DNA of 64,000 nucleotides from Chimonanthus salicifolius (taxonomy: Eukaryota; Streptophyta; Magnoliopsida; Laurales; Calycanthaceae). Shown in pieces: positions 47,437 to 59,490 of this stretch. The stretch covers positions 38,116,631 through 38,180,630 of the forward strand of contig CM023539.1 in NCBI GenBank assembly GCA_013350335.1. The letters are read 5' to 3'. Position numbers and translations under genes: made by a program. The notes under the pieces were generated by a model, which was given only the letters and a program-made list of their open reading frames with translations, was not told the DNA's origin and did no database searches. Each line of letters opens with the position of its first letter. Positions within the stretch are counted from its first letter, which is position 1.

Positions 47437-47480
<44 letters not shown>
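47437..47480. repeat. (TA)n microsatellite
   Basis: About 22 TA units, adjoining the tail of a SINE-like element. Confidence 0.9.
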
Positions 47481-47484
<4 letters not shown>

Positions 47485-47602
47485 ACGTGTGAAAAATTGC
47501 GGGATACTCACACCAAAGTTAGGCCATGGGGGCTCGAACTCATAACCTCCCAATTCCTGAAGCGGGAAGCAACCGGTTGATCTACACCCATGTGGGTGTT
47601 TG
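47481..47602 (-). mobile_element. tRNA-derived SINE-like element
   Basis: On the minus strand: an A-box-like TAGATCAACCGG (about 47584-47573), a B-box-like GAGTTCGAGCC (about 47542-47532), then a short body ending at the TA microsatellite. The order and spacing are those of a Pol III type 2 promoter. It may have used the adjacent LINE tail as a target. Confidence 0.5.
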
Positions 47603-49284
47603 TTACTTCTTTTTTTGAACAAATAGGTAAGTATCATTCAAAGGTAAAAAAATAGGGGAAACACCCCAAACATTTACAAGTAAGTTAAGGCCACAACATA
47701 GGCAAACACTCCACCCAGAAGGCAGGGAGCAAAGGAGTACCGCTCACAACCCGGGCCAGGCAAACTACAAAAGGGAACAAAAAATGCCATCTCTGCTAGT
47801 GTCATTAAAAGGTTTGTCATTTGCCCAAGCGTTAAGAAGGATGGAAATGTGGTTAGAAGATGTGGAGATAGTAGTGCGAAGATGTTGCATTAGAATGCAT
47901 GTAGCATTGATGTGAGTGCAAATCCTCCAATTGGCAGAATTTGGGTTGGATAATAGACCAAGCACTCCAGATGGGATATAGGCAGCCTGCGCTCCAAAAG
48001 GAAGATCAAAGAGTTTTGGCATAAAGTCATCACACATGCAGCCAAGGAAAATGTGGGAGGGCCAATGAAGAAACCATAAAGGTGAGGGGAGATGCCCATA
48101 TAAAGGGAAACAACCATGACAGAGTTTTTATGGGACAAACTGCCAAAGAGTAAAGTATGAGTGGACTAAGGATGGGTCACAACATGGGTGATTTGGCGGG
48201 GGATTGGAGCAGATGGTTGGGGGAAGTCTCAGCTAACAGCAAATAAACCATTGACCTTACGGAGATTAGCACTCGAAGCCAAGAAAAAAATCATGTTTCG
48301 GATATCAGAGAGAATCTTGTTCTTGATTGTTAAAGGGGGGCTGAAGGAGTTGGCAAAGGATCTTAAGTTTCTTTCGATCCAAGAATGCCAAACCAAAGCA
48401 GGAAAAAGATGCTTTGCAGCAAGTTGCTCAATTGGGTTTGACCTTGAGAGAATGAGGGAGTCGAAATCAACAAGTACAATGTTATTAGACCGCTGGTAAT
48501 GAAACTTGGGTAGGAGAATGTCCCAAATACACTGAACTAGACTGCAATGAAGGAGGTGCTTGTAACGCCCGCCCCTTTTTCACCATAAATCAGAGTTAAA
48601 TTTTTTTTTTTTTTTTTTTTAAAGTGACAAAAGGCGCGGACGTCACGACGCGAGTTAAGTCCGAGCTTCTAAAGCCCGGCCCTTAACTGGCCAACCCTAC
48701 GCGTACGTGGAGCCAAGTCCACGAGTACGGTTCACGCGTAGATGTAAGCTCAAGGAATATTACTTCTCAGTGCGGAATAAACAACAAAGACTATTCTACA
48801 GATTTGAGATAGCAAGGAAGATAACATTCATTTAAATTTCTATAATATTTCAAAACCATATTGTCCATAATAAAATCCCAAAACATAACCAGTAATCTAA
48901 TTTATTACATTCCGACAAGCTAAGTTACTCAAATTACATTTTTCCAACATAAACTTAAACAACATAATGAATCTGCCTTCACAAGCTACTAAGCATGACT
49001 CCCGTCTCGTCCTTCCGTTTCGCCACCTCCTGCGTCATCAGCTAGGGTAGAAGTAGGGCGTTAAAACACGCGCCCAGTAGGACTCCGAGTAGGGCTAGTA
49101 CATGGATTAGTAATAACAAAGCATATAGAAGATATTATCTCAAAATTATGCCATTTGGTACAATGTAATGCAATGGGTGTTTTATGTCATGAATCCCACC
49201 CATCAATCTCATCCTCAACTCTACAATGTCTCTTTTTCCAACCATCCATAGTATTCCAAATAGAATCCATACCATCATCGTACC

Positions 49285-49430
49285 ATGACCCTCTTGATGC
49301 AAAAGCCTCATCAAGATGCGATCCACACTAGGCATCCCCCCCCCTTGATGGAAGAACCATCATCAAGGTACAATAATAAATACAACATCCCCCTTGATGG
49401 AAAAGCATCATCAAGGTATCATAATACATA
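49285..49430. repeat. Degenerate tandem repeat of CTTGATG...CATCAAG units
   Basis: Three units containing CTTGATG-n6-CCATCATCAAG-like text; each unit is itself a small inverted repeat (CTTGATG/CATCAAG). Confidence 0.75.
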
Positions 49431-50491
49431 TGTGAAATGTCCCCATGCTGTTTATCGGTCGCCCCGACGGAGCATGGACTCCGGTTTCATTTCATCATTT
49501 CCCTGTCATATCCCTCCCATGCCATGCATGAGATGTAGATGCCATGTGCCATGTAAATATATGTAGTTCAATAGTAACACAAAAACCCATCTTAAAACAA
49601 TTACTTGATTATCAAATAAATCAAAGGGAAAAACATCCCATAATATTTAATCCAAAATCCATCTTAAGACATTCAGATGATTTCCAAAATAATTTAAAGG
49701 AAAACATCACAAGATACATAATCCAAAACTTATCTTAAAGGCAACCACATGCTTTCCAAAATAAATTAAAGAAAACATCACCCAATCCATGGCTTACAAA
49801 AATGTAGGAATCCTACCGAACACCGACCCGTGTCCCTTTACGTTTTCCGTTCGATAAACCCAGTCGCCGATTGCGCACTGCCTGCGATGTCCAGTACCTT
49901 ATTACACATTCATCATTAGTCCATGTTTTAACCATTTCTAAGCCCATATGCAAGAAAAACCGGTCACTATTTAGGTTTTGTGGGTCCCATATCATCTATT
50001 AAACCTTTTACTCCCATAAGTCTTAAAATTCAGCCACCCTAGACTTTATCAATCACTTATAAGGTTATTACATTAGCTCCCCTAAGTCCATGATCAATTT
50101 CCATGGAATTCTTGAATTTGGCCACTAATTACGGTTTTGCCACTACCCCTTTTTTCATGCTTAATCACTCATTTATCCATGCATGATTAAGTCCATAATT
50201 GATCATAAACTTAGATCCCCAACTTAGGTCCATTAATTACCCATTGACCCATGTCACAAAGCCATTAAAATTAACCATTTTATTAACCTACCCCTCGTTC
50301 ATTTAAACCCATACAAAATCCCACACTTAACCCTTTAGATGGGTAATGAATCATGGTTTCAAAATACCTCATTCATCAACTCTTCCCATGGGATTTAGCT
50401 CATACATTTAAACTACAATGAATCCATTACCCATTCATACTCTTTGGAGACCATGATTTAACCCACCAAAATGGATCACAATTGGGCCATC

Positions 50492-50995
50492 GGTTCGGCC
50501 ATACACCATGGCCGAACCCATGGTGTCCTTTCCCCATTTTTCTTGGGTCCATTGTTACACATTTGGGTTTATCACAAATCCCTCCATGAAGGGTTTAATT
50601 CATACACTTAAAACCATCATCCTTAGCTACATTAGAGTCCATTACAAATATCAATGCTAAAACCATTTTCGGGTCCATCAACACCACCAATATTCCCATT
50701 TACTTTCCATTATTCACAACCCTTCATTCCACCATTTGATCACCATAGGGTTCGGCCATACACCATGGCCGAACCCATGGCTCAAGGTTCACTTCCTCCA
50801 TGCATTTCAATGCCATAAACCCCTTTGCATTTTCATCATAAAACCATTTTACAACTTACTCCCATTCATTCATCTACAACCCTAATTTTCATTAGATAAA
50901 ACCCTCATTGTCTTCCATATTTTTGAAACCCTAATTATTTAAATCCAATACCAAATCACCCACCATGGGGTTCGGCCATACCACATGGCTGAACC
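50492..50995. repeat. Three copies of a GGTTCGGCCAT hairpin
   Basis: GGTTCGGCCAT pairs with ATGGCCGAACC at 50492-50518 and 50749-50775, and with the one-mismatch ATGGCTGAACC at 50969-50995. Each has an 11-bp stem and a 5-base loop. All lie in the giant LTR, about 220-260 bp apart. Confidence 0.9.
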
Positions 50996-53056
50996 CTATG
51001 GCCCATAATTTTCTTCCAATCATCCAATTCTATGCTTAATTTCATAAATTACCCAATGCACATAATCCAAGTATTTATTTCTTTTCCCTAACCCTAATTT
51101 TTCAACTTAGGGTTTTTGCCCACTTTTCCATTCATTCCATTTGATGGATTTAAAATCCATAGCATAAATTTACTTGACTACCATTAAATTCACAAAATAA
51201 AACCCAAATCTTAAACCCTAAAATCCAAAATTTCTTGTTTAAGAAATACTCACTATCCGACGTCTCCTCCGATTTCCGCCGCTCCCGTCGGTCTCCGTAG
51301 CCTCCTCTCTCCTTCCTTTTAATCTTTGGTAGGTTAAGATTTTTGATCAAGGGTGGCAATCCCCAACCCTAGAATCAGCCAAGGTAAGTTTTGTGTGAGA
51401 GAGAGAGAGGGGAAAATTGTGAGAGGGAAGATGATAACCTTTTACCTTAGAGTGATTTCTCTCAAAATTCCACTTCTTTCTTCTCTCCTTCTCTTCTCTT
51501 TTCCTTAATTCTCTTTCTCTCCTTCACTTGGATGTAGGGGACGACCATGGGAGAATGAAAATGGAGAGAGTAGAATGAAAAGAGAATAAGAAATGGTAAA
51601 GAAAAAAAGGACTTAACTTAACTTGTTTTACCATTTATTACTCCACCAACCCTAAGATATTTTCTTAGATATTTTTAAATATCTCTTATTTGCTTTATGG
51701 TGGTGGTTATCTAAACCACCACCATGCCCAACGTGTTTAACATTTTGAGGTGGGGTAGCTTGGTCTCCATTTGACCAATCTAACCCCATTTAGCCACCAA
51801 CTTATTAATTTAAGTATTTAATGAAGTTGGTAATTAACTTAGGTTAATTTATTTTTATATAACCTAATTCCCATTATTCCACCCATGGTTGACCAAGTCA
51901 ACCATGGTGGCCGGCCCCACCAATCATTGGCCCACACGCCACCTCACTTGATGAGGTGGAGGTGGGTCCCACTTGGCCACACCACCTTGGTTTAATTTTT
52001 AACTTAACTTAGGTGATTTAATTCCATTGAATACCCTCTAAATGGATCACCATTGGGCCCATGGCCCAATTACATTTCCATCTAGCCCATTTACCTTAGA
52101 GCTCAACTACTTTGACCCATCGGGTCCCAAATGGGTATGTGACCCAATTTGACCATTCTTGACCCATTTAACCCTCATTGCCCCTTTAAATGAATTTAAA
52201 TTAACTCCATAGTCCATTGGGCCATACTTGGGCCTTTGTCCAAATTTTTGGCCCATTTACTCTTTACTTCACCAATTTTCCAATTTCCATCACTAAAATA
52301 ACTTATATCCACATTTTTTTATTAATTTAAAAATTCCGGGCCCTTACAGTGCTGAGGAGATTCAGAACAGCTGTTACAAAGGATGCAACAAGGGTTAACA
52401 TTTAACCAAATCCTACAAAGTAGATCCTCAATTTTCAACCCAGAAGCGAAGAGGAACCATAGGAAGATCGAGTGCTGCGGAATTCAGCCAGTAAACCAGA
52501 CATATGGAACAAAGCAGGCTTCGGGATAGGCCTAAAATGACGCTTAATAGCTGAGGCAATGGAGAGGATGCCATAATCATCACCAGTCCAGAGAATCACA
52601 TCCTTAGTATCGGCAACAGGTAAGGGGATAATTCTAATCAAATTCCATATTTCAGCAAGCATCAAAGAAGGAGGTGGGGGTAGATTCCAAGACCCATCAG
52701 TTATGAAGTGGCCCACTTTGAGATCCCTGCCAAGCCCCAAATCGTAAATAGGACGATGATCGAACTGCTCGAAGAGAATGTAGCCAGGTCGCAACCAAGG
52801 GTCTCTCCAAAAGTTGGTGTTTGCACCGTTGCCAATGGCGTGGATGGTGAGATCTTTGACCATATCGCGCACGGATAGCAGTGATCTCCAAGCCCAAGAA
52901 GGGGAATTTTCAAGGCCAGCTTCCCAAATGTTTCTGCCTCTCAGATACTTTGCATGAATCCATTTGATCCAGAGATCATCTTTGGAATTGGAGATGTTCC
53001 AAATTTGCTTCATCAGGCAAGCTTGATTATTGAAAATAATGGGACGTAAGCATAAT

Positions 53057-55060
53057 GTAACGACCCGAGAATTTGACCCTAATGCCCGATGTATTTTCTG
53101 ATTGTATTTTGAATGAATTTGGATTTTTAAATCCAAAATGGGTAATCGTTGAAAATTTTGATATGAATATTAGTGTCAAATAATGACATTAATGGAGATT
53201 GTGATGATTAAAAAGTGAATAATCAAATTGATCAAGTTGTGTGGGAATTTTGGTATTGAATGAAATTAATGTGGTTTATGAGAACTATGATATTTATTTT
53301 TAGAATTTTAAATGGTTCATTAAATAAATTAATGAGTGGAATTAGTAGTGTTTAAAAAAATTAAACTAAAGTAATGAGGTGTCAAGTGGGTCCCATTTGT
53401 GGTGACACAACTTGCTACATGGCAAATGGGCCACACTTGAGGTAGCAAGACCCTTGTGCAACTCACCAACCGACCCCCATGTGCTACCCTATCCAAATCC
53501 CATTAAAATAAATAAATAAAAATACAACCCCTCCCCCTTATGCGATGGTGTCAGCTAGAAAGAGGGAAAAAAAGAAAGAAAAAAGACCCATACCATGTGC
53601 TAGAAGGAGATAAGGAAACCCATCCTTGTGCAGTCCTCTTTGTGATAGAAATTAAGTGGAAATGGCAAGATCCACCCTTGGCGCTGGTAGACCGCAGGAA
53701 ACTCATCTTGCATGTTGCTTCTTATCCTCCCTCTCTCCCAGCCGACCCTCTCTTCACTCCCTCACCAACACCGGCTCCAATAATTTTTCTCTTTTGTTTC
53801 TCTTCTTCCTTCTCACTCTCAAATAGCAAGAAGAAATCAGAAGAAAAGAAAAGGCAACAACTCATTCTCCTTCGTTGATTCATTCTTGGGAAAAGTTTGT
53901 GGAAAAATCTTTGGAAAAGCTCTACCAAAGGTTGGCTTTCTCTAACTTAGTACTAGGATTTAATTAAGAGCTTAGAAATGGTTTAGAAACAATCTGATTT
54001 GAATTGGGTAAAAAAGAATGGAAGCTGGAAAGAAATTGGGGACTGATTTTTTCAGTCCATAATCAGCTGGAAGTTAGGAGTAGACTTCGGCCCCTAGCTG
54101 GTTGGTTTGGGACTGTTTTTCAGTCTCAAAACCATTGAAAATGGGACTGATTTCCAAGTTTAAAACCACTGATTTGTAGGACTGTTTGCTGGTTGATTTT
54201 TGGACCAGCTGATGGCTGAAATAAGTATTGTTTGCTGGCTGAATTTAAGACCTATTTGCTGGCTGAAATTAGGATTCATTGTTGACTGAGTTTTTCATCA
54301 AATGGTTGCATGGTATGTCCATGCAGTCAAAGGCCACCTAATTGGGTTGATTCATAAGTAACATTATTTCTTTTACTTTAATTAGTTATTGATTTATATG
54401 GGTGTTTGATAAATATTTTTTTTTAAAAAGGAGAGCTTATAAATGAATCTCTCATCTCCTCCCTTGTACTTGCCCACCCACTGTTTGAGAAAATGCCAAT
54501 AAGAGATGATGGCCTACCTTTGGCTGATTTCCAATTGTAAATGAGTTTCTAATATTATTTTCTCTTTACATTTTGTCTTATTCTTACCTCTTGGTGCCTC
54601 AAAAAACAGCTAGGAATCTACTTTACCACTCCTAGTATGTTGCTGTATTTTTTTATGTAAGACTTTCCTCACCTACCTTCTTGATCAATGAATATCTTAT
54701 TTGAGTCTAGCATATAAGTTAAGCCAATAACATTGCTTAAACTGGTTTAAATGAATGTGTCTTGTTGTCCATGGGCAAACTCAGTTGGACTTGACTAAGT
54801 CCAAAATCTTAAGACATGTTGCTGTTGGAAATCCCATTCATAGTTCCTATTACTTCAGCCAAATTTAAACGGACTTGGGCTTTAAATTAAATCAAAATGC
54901 AGGACTGTTTTTGCTGTCCTTAACACCTAACAACCACATTTTTGTTACATATCAGGCCCAGTTTTTGGACAACTCCTAAACTAAGATTTATGTCCACTAT
55001 AGACAACTTAGGGGCTGAATTTCATAAGCTGATACACTTAGTTTTAATCACTTAATGACT
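53057..55060 (+). mobile_element. Truncated gypsy-type LTR
   Basis: Starts TGTAACGACCCGAG, interrupting the LINE. The 53900-54250 part (GACTG...CAGTC words, GGAGTAGACTTC) is related to 35160-35640 in the outer LTR. No end matching the TG...CA rule is visible before gypsy pol sequence begins, so it is cut by a rearrangement. A 112-codon ORF at 53540-53878 has no domain. Confidence 0.6.
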
Positions 55061-55065
55061 AACTC

Positions 55066-56752
55066 TAAACTTTGAGCAAAGACCTTATTAATGAGACAGT
55101 GGTGATGGATGGAATATCTGGGAGATTACGATTTCAGTCTGTCCTATCACTAGGGAAAAGCTAACGTACTGGCCGACGCCTTAAGCAGGAAGTCACATGG
55201 CAATGTAGTTAGTATGGCATCCTTGCAGTGGAAGATGTTAGAAGTCCTGTCTGATTACGATCTGGAGCTGATCGAAGGGAGAGGGTCAGCAAGAATCCAC
55301 AATTTGGTTCATCAGCCCGAGATAATTAGATTGATGATGGAAGGACAACAGAACGATTTAGAAGCAAAAGAGTTGATAACTCAGCTTTCAGGCTGAGCAA
55401 CCCTAGAGGATTGGAACATCAAGGCTGACGGAGGTCTGACATTCAAGGACATACTTTTCGTACCAAAGTCGGACGAATGCAGGAGAAAGGTACTCGATTA
55501 TTTTCATCGTTCTCGTTTTGCAGTACATCCTGGTGGTACAAAGATGTATCACGACTTGCGACGACTGTTTGGTGGAAAGGTAGGAAACGAGAGGTAGCAA
55601 ATTTCGTATCTAAATGTCTGAGCTGTCAACAAGTTAAAGCGGAACATCAACAATCGGGTGGAAAAATAACCTCTTAAAGTGGTTAAATGAAAGTGGGAGC
55701 ACATCATCATGGACTTTGTCACTGGATTTCCAAAGTCTTCCAAGAAAAACGACGCTATTTGGGTAATAGTCGATCGATTGACAAAATCAGCTCATTTTCT
55801 GCCAGTTAAAAAAATTGATTCATTGGCTACCCTGAGTAGATTGTATATAAAGGAGATAGTCAGATTGCATGGAGTACCTGTATCTATTGTATCTGATCGA
55901 GATCCTAGATTTGTGTCAAGATTTTGGCAGTGATTACAGGAAGAGTTGGGGACTAAGCTATGCTTCAACACTGCTTTTCACCCTCAGACGGATGGTCAAT
56001 CAGAGAGAACCATTCAAACCTTAGAGGATATGCTAAGGGCATATGTTATGGATATGTAGGGAAGTTGGGAAGATCACTTGGCATTGATCGAATTTGTATA
56101 CAACAACAGCTATCATTCCAGCATATAAATGGCACCTTACGAAGCTTTGTATGGTAGACCCTGCAGGTCACCTCTTTGTTGGACAGAAGTGGGAGACAAA
56201 GCACTTTTGGGACTAGATCTAGTGCGCGAGATGTCTAAACAAGTTGAAGTGATAAGACAACGTCTCAAAATAGCCCAAAGCAGACAAAAGAGTTAAGCGG
56301 ACAAAAGGCGGAGACCTTTAGAATTTGCAGTTGGTAACTGAGTGTTCTTACGCGTGGTACTACGTCATGGAGTACAAAGGTTTGGGCGCAAGGGAAAACT
56401 ATCACCTCGACATTTTGGACCCTTTGAAATCTTAAAGAGAATAAGGGAAGTAACCTATCAATTAGACCTTCCTCAAACTATGGAAAGAGTACATAGTACA
56501 TTTCATGTATCTATGTTGAAAAAGTACGAGCCTGATCTGTCGCATGTGATAAGCTATGAGGACATTGAAGTCTCAAAAGATCTAACTTTTGAAGAAGTAC
56601 CAATAGAATTACAAGGATTTCGGACTCAAGAGCTCAGGAGAAAGTCTATTCCTCTGGTGCAAGTGCTGTGGCAACATCGCGACGTGCAACACGTGACGTG
56701 GGAACCAGAGTCAACGATGCGGAAGTTATACCCTAGTCTATTTACGGCATAA
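55066..56752 (+). pseudogene. Ty3/gypsy (chromovirus-like) pol relic: RNase H end and integrase
   Basis: Order: RNase H tail (MEYLGDYDFSLSYH, then GKANVLADALSRKSHGN), the integrase zinc finger (VHPGGTKMYHDLRR, CLSCQQVKAEHQ), and the core with [20 protein letters not shown] (D), [16 protein letters not shown] (D) and [20 protein letters not shown] (E). It ends with a GPF/GPY-like module ([15 protein letters not shown]) and a chromodomain-like C-terminus ([20 protein letters not shown]). At least seven in-frame stops (55151, 55394, 55931, 56057, 56126, 56294, 56339) and a frameshift near 55560 inactivate it. gag, protease and RT are missing. Confidence 0.9.
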
Positions 56753-56789
56753 AAAAGGTATGAGTTTTATTTTAAATTTCGGGACGAAA

Positions 56790-56809
56790 TTTCTTTAAGG
56801 AGGGTAGGA
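56790..56809 (+). promoter_or_regulatory. Polypurine tract of the gypsy relic
   Basis: CTTTAAGGAGGGTAGGA directly before the TGTAATACC start of the 3' LTR; primes plus-strand synthesis in LTR elements. Confidence 0.8.
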
Positions 56810-57716
56810 TGTAATACCATGACCCGATTTAAGCGAAATAAGTATGATAAATCATACTTTGACTGGTTAATCTTGAATTTTTCGGTTAAGGCTTTATGAA
56901 AAGCCCAGTTTTGACCTAGTCTGAGCTTGAAAGCTCGGTGATCCAACTCTTTTAGTTGGAAAGGCAAAATGGTAATTTACCATTTATCAATACTATTTTT
57001 ACTATTTAAATAATTGTGTGATTATTGTTGAATAATATTGATTTCCTTAATCAAGGATTTTAATTTATAATTATAAAATTATATTATTTTCAGAAAATGG
57101 TATTTAAAACTACCTGAAAAGACCCCGAAAGAGAAGAAATGAATATTTTTAGATGATTTCAGGAATAAGATTTTTTTTAAGAAAAATATGTGAATCTAGA
57201 CCTTTTTATAACGGTTTAGTTTATTTATTCAAATTTTGAAAATAAAGATTTTAAACCCTTTTATTAATCACAAGTTAAATTAAATAAATAGTGTTAAAAT
57301 GTGGATTTTGTTTAAATCTATTGTTTTTAATGAATTTTAAATCTCCAAAATTTTATGATAAGTAGAGTTTATAAAACCTAACATTTTTGTTAAGTTGGAT
57401 TAAATTAATCAAGTTGATTAAACCATGTTTTTAGTTAAAAATTGATTTAAGACAAAACTGGACTTATTTGCAAAACCTGCTTGAGGGACTTGTCTGCAGA
57501 ATATTTTTACTATTTTACTGTTGCCATCCCTACGTGGCTAGCAGCTTGCGTCGCCTCCATGCAGCACCCTGGGCTGCCGGTGAGGTGTCTCTCACCTGGC
57601 CATGGTAAAAACTCTATAAATTCTACCTTTCATCCCAGCCCAGTTGTGAATCTTGAGATTTGTTTAAAAAAAAAATCAGTAGCGCCTCGGGCACACTTCC
57701 AGGTCGGGGCATTATA
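56810..57716 (+). repeat. 3' LTR of the gypsy relic, internally deleted
   Basis: Starts TGTAATACCATGACCCG and ends GGTCGGGGCATTATA. It matches the solo LTR at 37486-40688 for its first 0.83 kb, up to the TATA-like CTATAAATTC, and again over the last 60-70 bp (AAATCAGTAGCG). About 2.3 kb of the longer LTR is absent, with the join near 57640. Confidence 0.8.
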
Positions 57717-59095
57717 AATGATCTTGGTATCATGTTTGAAATAAAGAAATTTCTCTTTACTAATTTTGAAATGAGAGATATGGGAGAGAAATCCTACGTG
57801 ATTGGAATAGAAATATTCCGTGACAAAACACATGGTATGTTAGGGCTATCTCAGAATGCCTATATAAAAAGAATCTTAGAGAGATTTAGTATGTAGAATT
57901 GTTCCTCTCAAGATGTCCCTATATAGAAAGGAGATAAATTTGGTCTAATGTAATATCTTAAAAATGAAATTGAAATAAACAAATGAAGGAAATCCCTTAT
58001 GCCTTTACTGTAGGTAGTCTTATGTATATATAGACTTGCACCAGACTAGACATTAGATTTATCATCGGTATGCTGGACAGATATCAAAGTAATCATGGAA
58101 TGGATCACTGGAAAGATGTAAAGAAAGTTATGAGATATTTACAGGGTACTAAGGACTTTATGATCACTTTTAGGAGGTCCGACAATCTCGACGTTATTGG
58201 CTACTAGGGTTCGGACTTTGTTAGATGTGTTGATAGTATAAAGTCAACGTTTGGATATTTGTTCCTTATGGTTGATGAAACAATCCCATGAAAAGGTGCC
58301 AAACAAACTATCACCGCACCAGCAACCTTGGAAGTAAGATTTGTGGCATACTATGAGGCCATTATTTAAAGAATATAGTTGTAGAACTTTATCTCAGGAC
58401 TTGGAATTGTTGATAGCATTGCCAAGACGCTGAGAAATTATTAGGATAACTCCGCAACAGTTTTCTTCTCAAATAACGACAAGTATTCTAATGGATCGAT
58501 ACACATGGAATTGAAATACTTTGTCGTAAACGAAGATTTTCAGAAACAGACGATGTCTATTGAGCACATTAACACTTAGCTTATGATAGCAGATCCGTTG
58601 ACAAAAGATCTACTTATAAAGACCTTTAAAGAACATACCAATAGAACGAGTCTTGAACGTAACTCATCATGATGAATTTGATGTTATTGATGTATTTTGA
58701 ACTGCTTCATGTATTTATGTGAGATATTTGACACTTGAGTACTCATGATAGCATTTCTGATATTTTATTCATGTTTATTATATTTTATTTGTATACATTA
58801 TGTGTGATTGTTTATCACTAACATGAATAGTCTTTGTATTAAGACACTTATGTGGACCATTATGAAATCTCTCACTTAAGAGTTATGCTAAATGGGCCAC
58901 TCATGTTGTAGTGATGGAAGGGACCATATCAGACAAGATAATGTGCAACCGCCATTGCTCGTATTTGTGGGTTGTTTAGTATTAACATTATGATGATAAC
59001 CATATTATAATTATTTGAATGTGAATTATGTACGCGCCTTATGTTAACCTTGTTTTAAGTTCAATAATGATGATGATGTGGGTTAAGTGGGAGAA
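57717..59095 (+). pseudogene. Ty1/copia RT and RNase H relic
   Basis: Starts inside RT with NDLGIMFEIKKFLFTNFEMR, then EKSYVIGIEIFRDKTHGM and GLSQNAYIKRILERFSM, up to a TAG at 57895. Further text down to about 58660 (MDHWKDVKK-, SKGSIHMELKYFVV-like) is RNase H in several frames. The gypsy LTR lies exactly between this fragment and its missing upstream RT. A purine-rich tract AAGTGGGAGAA precedes TGTAAGACCG at 59096, the probable start of the 3' LTR. Confidence 0.8.
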
Positions 59096-59490
59096 TGTAA
59101 GACCGTTTCTCTTTATAACACATCTTTTGAATTTAAACTCAAGGAACTCACATTCACCACCTTGCATGTAACGGTTAGGAGAGCAAAAGAAAGGGTCAGT
59201 TACCCATTTTGATGGAAAGTGGGTTTAAGTTTTTTTTTAACTGCTTTTGGGTCCTCCTCTCTACCCATGAAGTTTCCTCTCTGCAACTTTTGAATTCCAT
59301 CACCTAAAGAAAAAAAATACAGCGCTGAGACTAAGGAAGGGAGAGAGAGAAATCCAAGGGCGATTGGGTATTATCTTGATCGTGTATTGCAGGAAGATTA
59401 GCACATCAATCTTGAGTCTGTGCTTGGGAAAATGATCAAATCAATGCAGCTAAAGACAACTGAAGCATACACTTGATAAGCGATGGATTC
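59096..59490 (+). repeat. Probable 3' LTR of the copia relic
   Basis: Begins TGTAAGACCG after the polypurine tract. The right border is not determinable without a second copy. Confidence 0.4.

Larger units (their letters stand above)
48561..52348 (-). mobile_element. 3.8-kb TG...CA element (solo LTR or LARD-like)
   Basis: The ends TGTAACGCCCGCCCC and GGGCCCTTACA, with a perfect GTGCT duplication (48556-48560 and 52349-52353), mark an LTR-type insertion. In minus orientation it reads TGTAAGGGCCCGG...GGGCGTTACA, the usual gypsy LTR polarity. No protein domain is found, and I found no internal copy of the ends, so it is best explained as one giant solo LTR. It contains three GGTTCGGCCAT hairpins (50492-50995) and CTTGATGGAAAAGCATCATC-type repeats. 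Confidence 0.75.
47606..53056 (-). mobile_element. L1-like LINE, truncated, split by a 3.8-kb LTR-type insertion
   Basis: The two parts are 47606-48560 and 52354-53056. On the minus strand, 53040-52435 reads KDDLWIKWIHAKYLRGRNIW, SWAWRSLLSVRDMVKD and FWRDPWL, then CILCNSCSESPQH at the break. The zinc-binding region resumes at 48550 with LLHCSLVQCIWDILLPKFHY and WHSWIERNLRSFANSF. The plus-strand T-run at 47610-47616 is the A-tail. Upstream RT is lost where a gypsy LTR begins at 53057. Confidence 0.85.
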
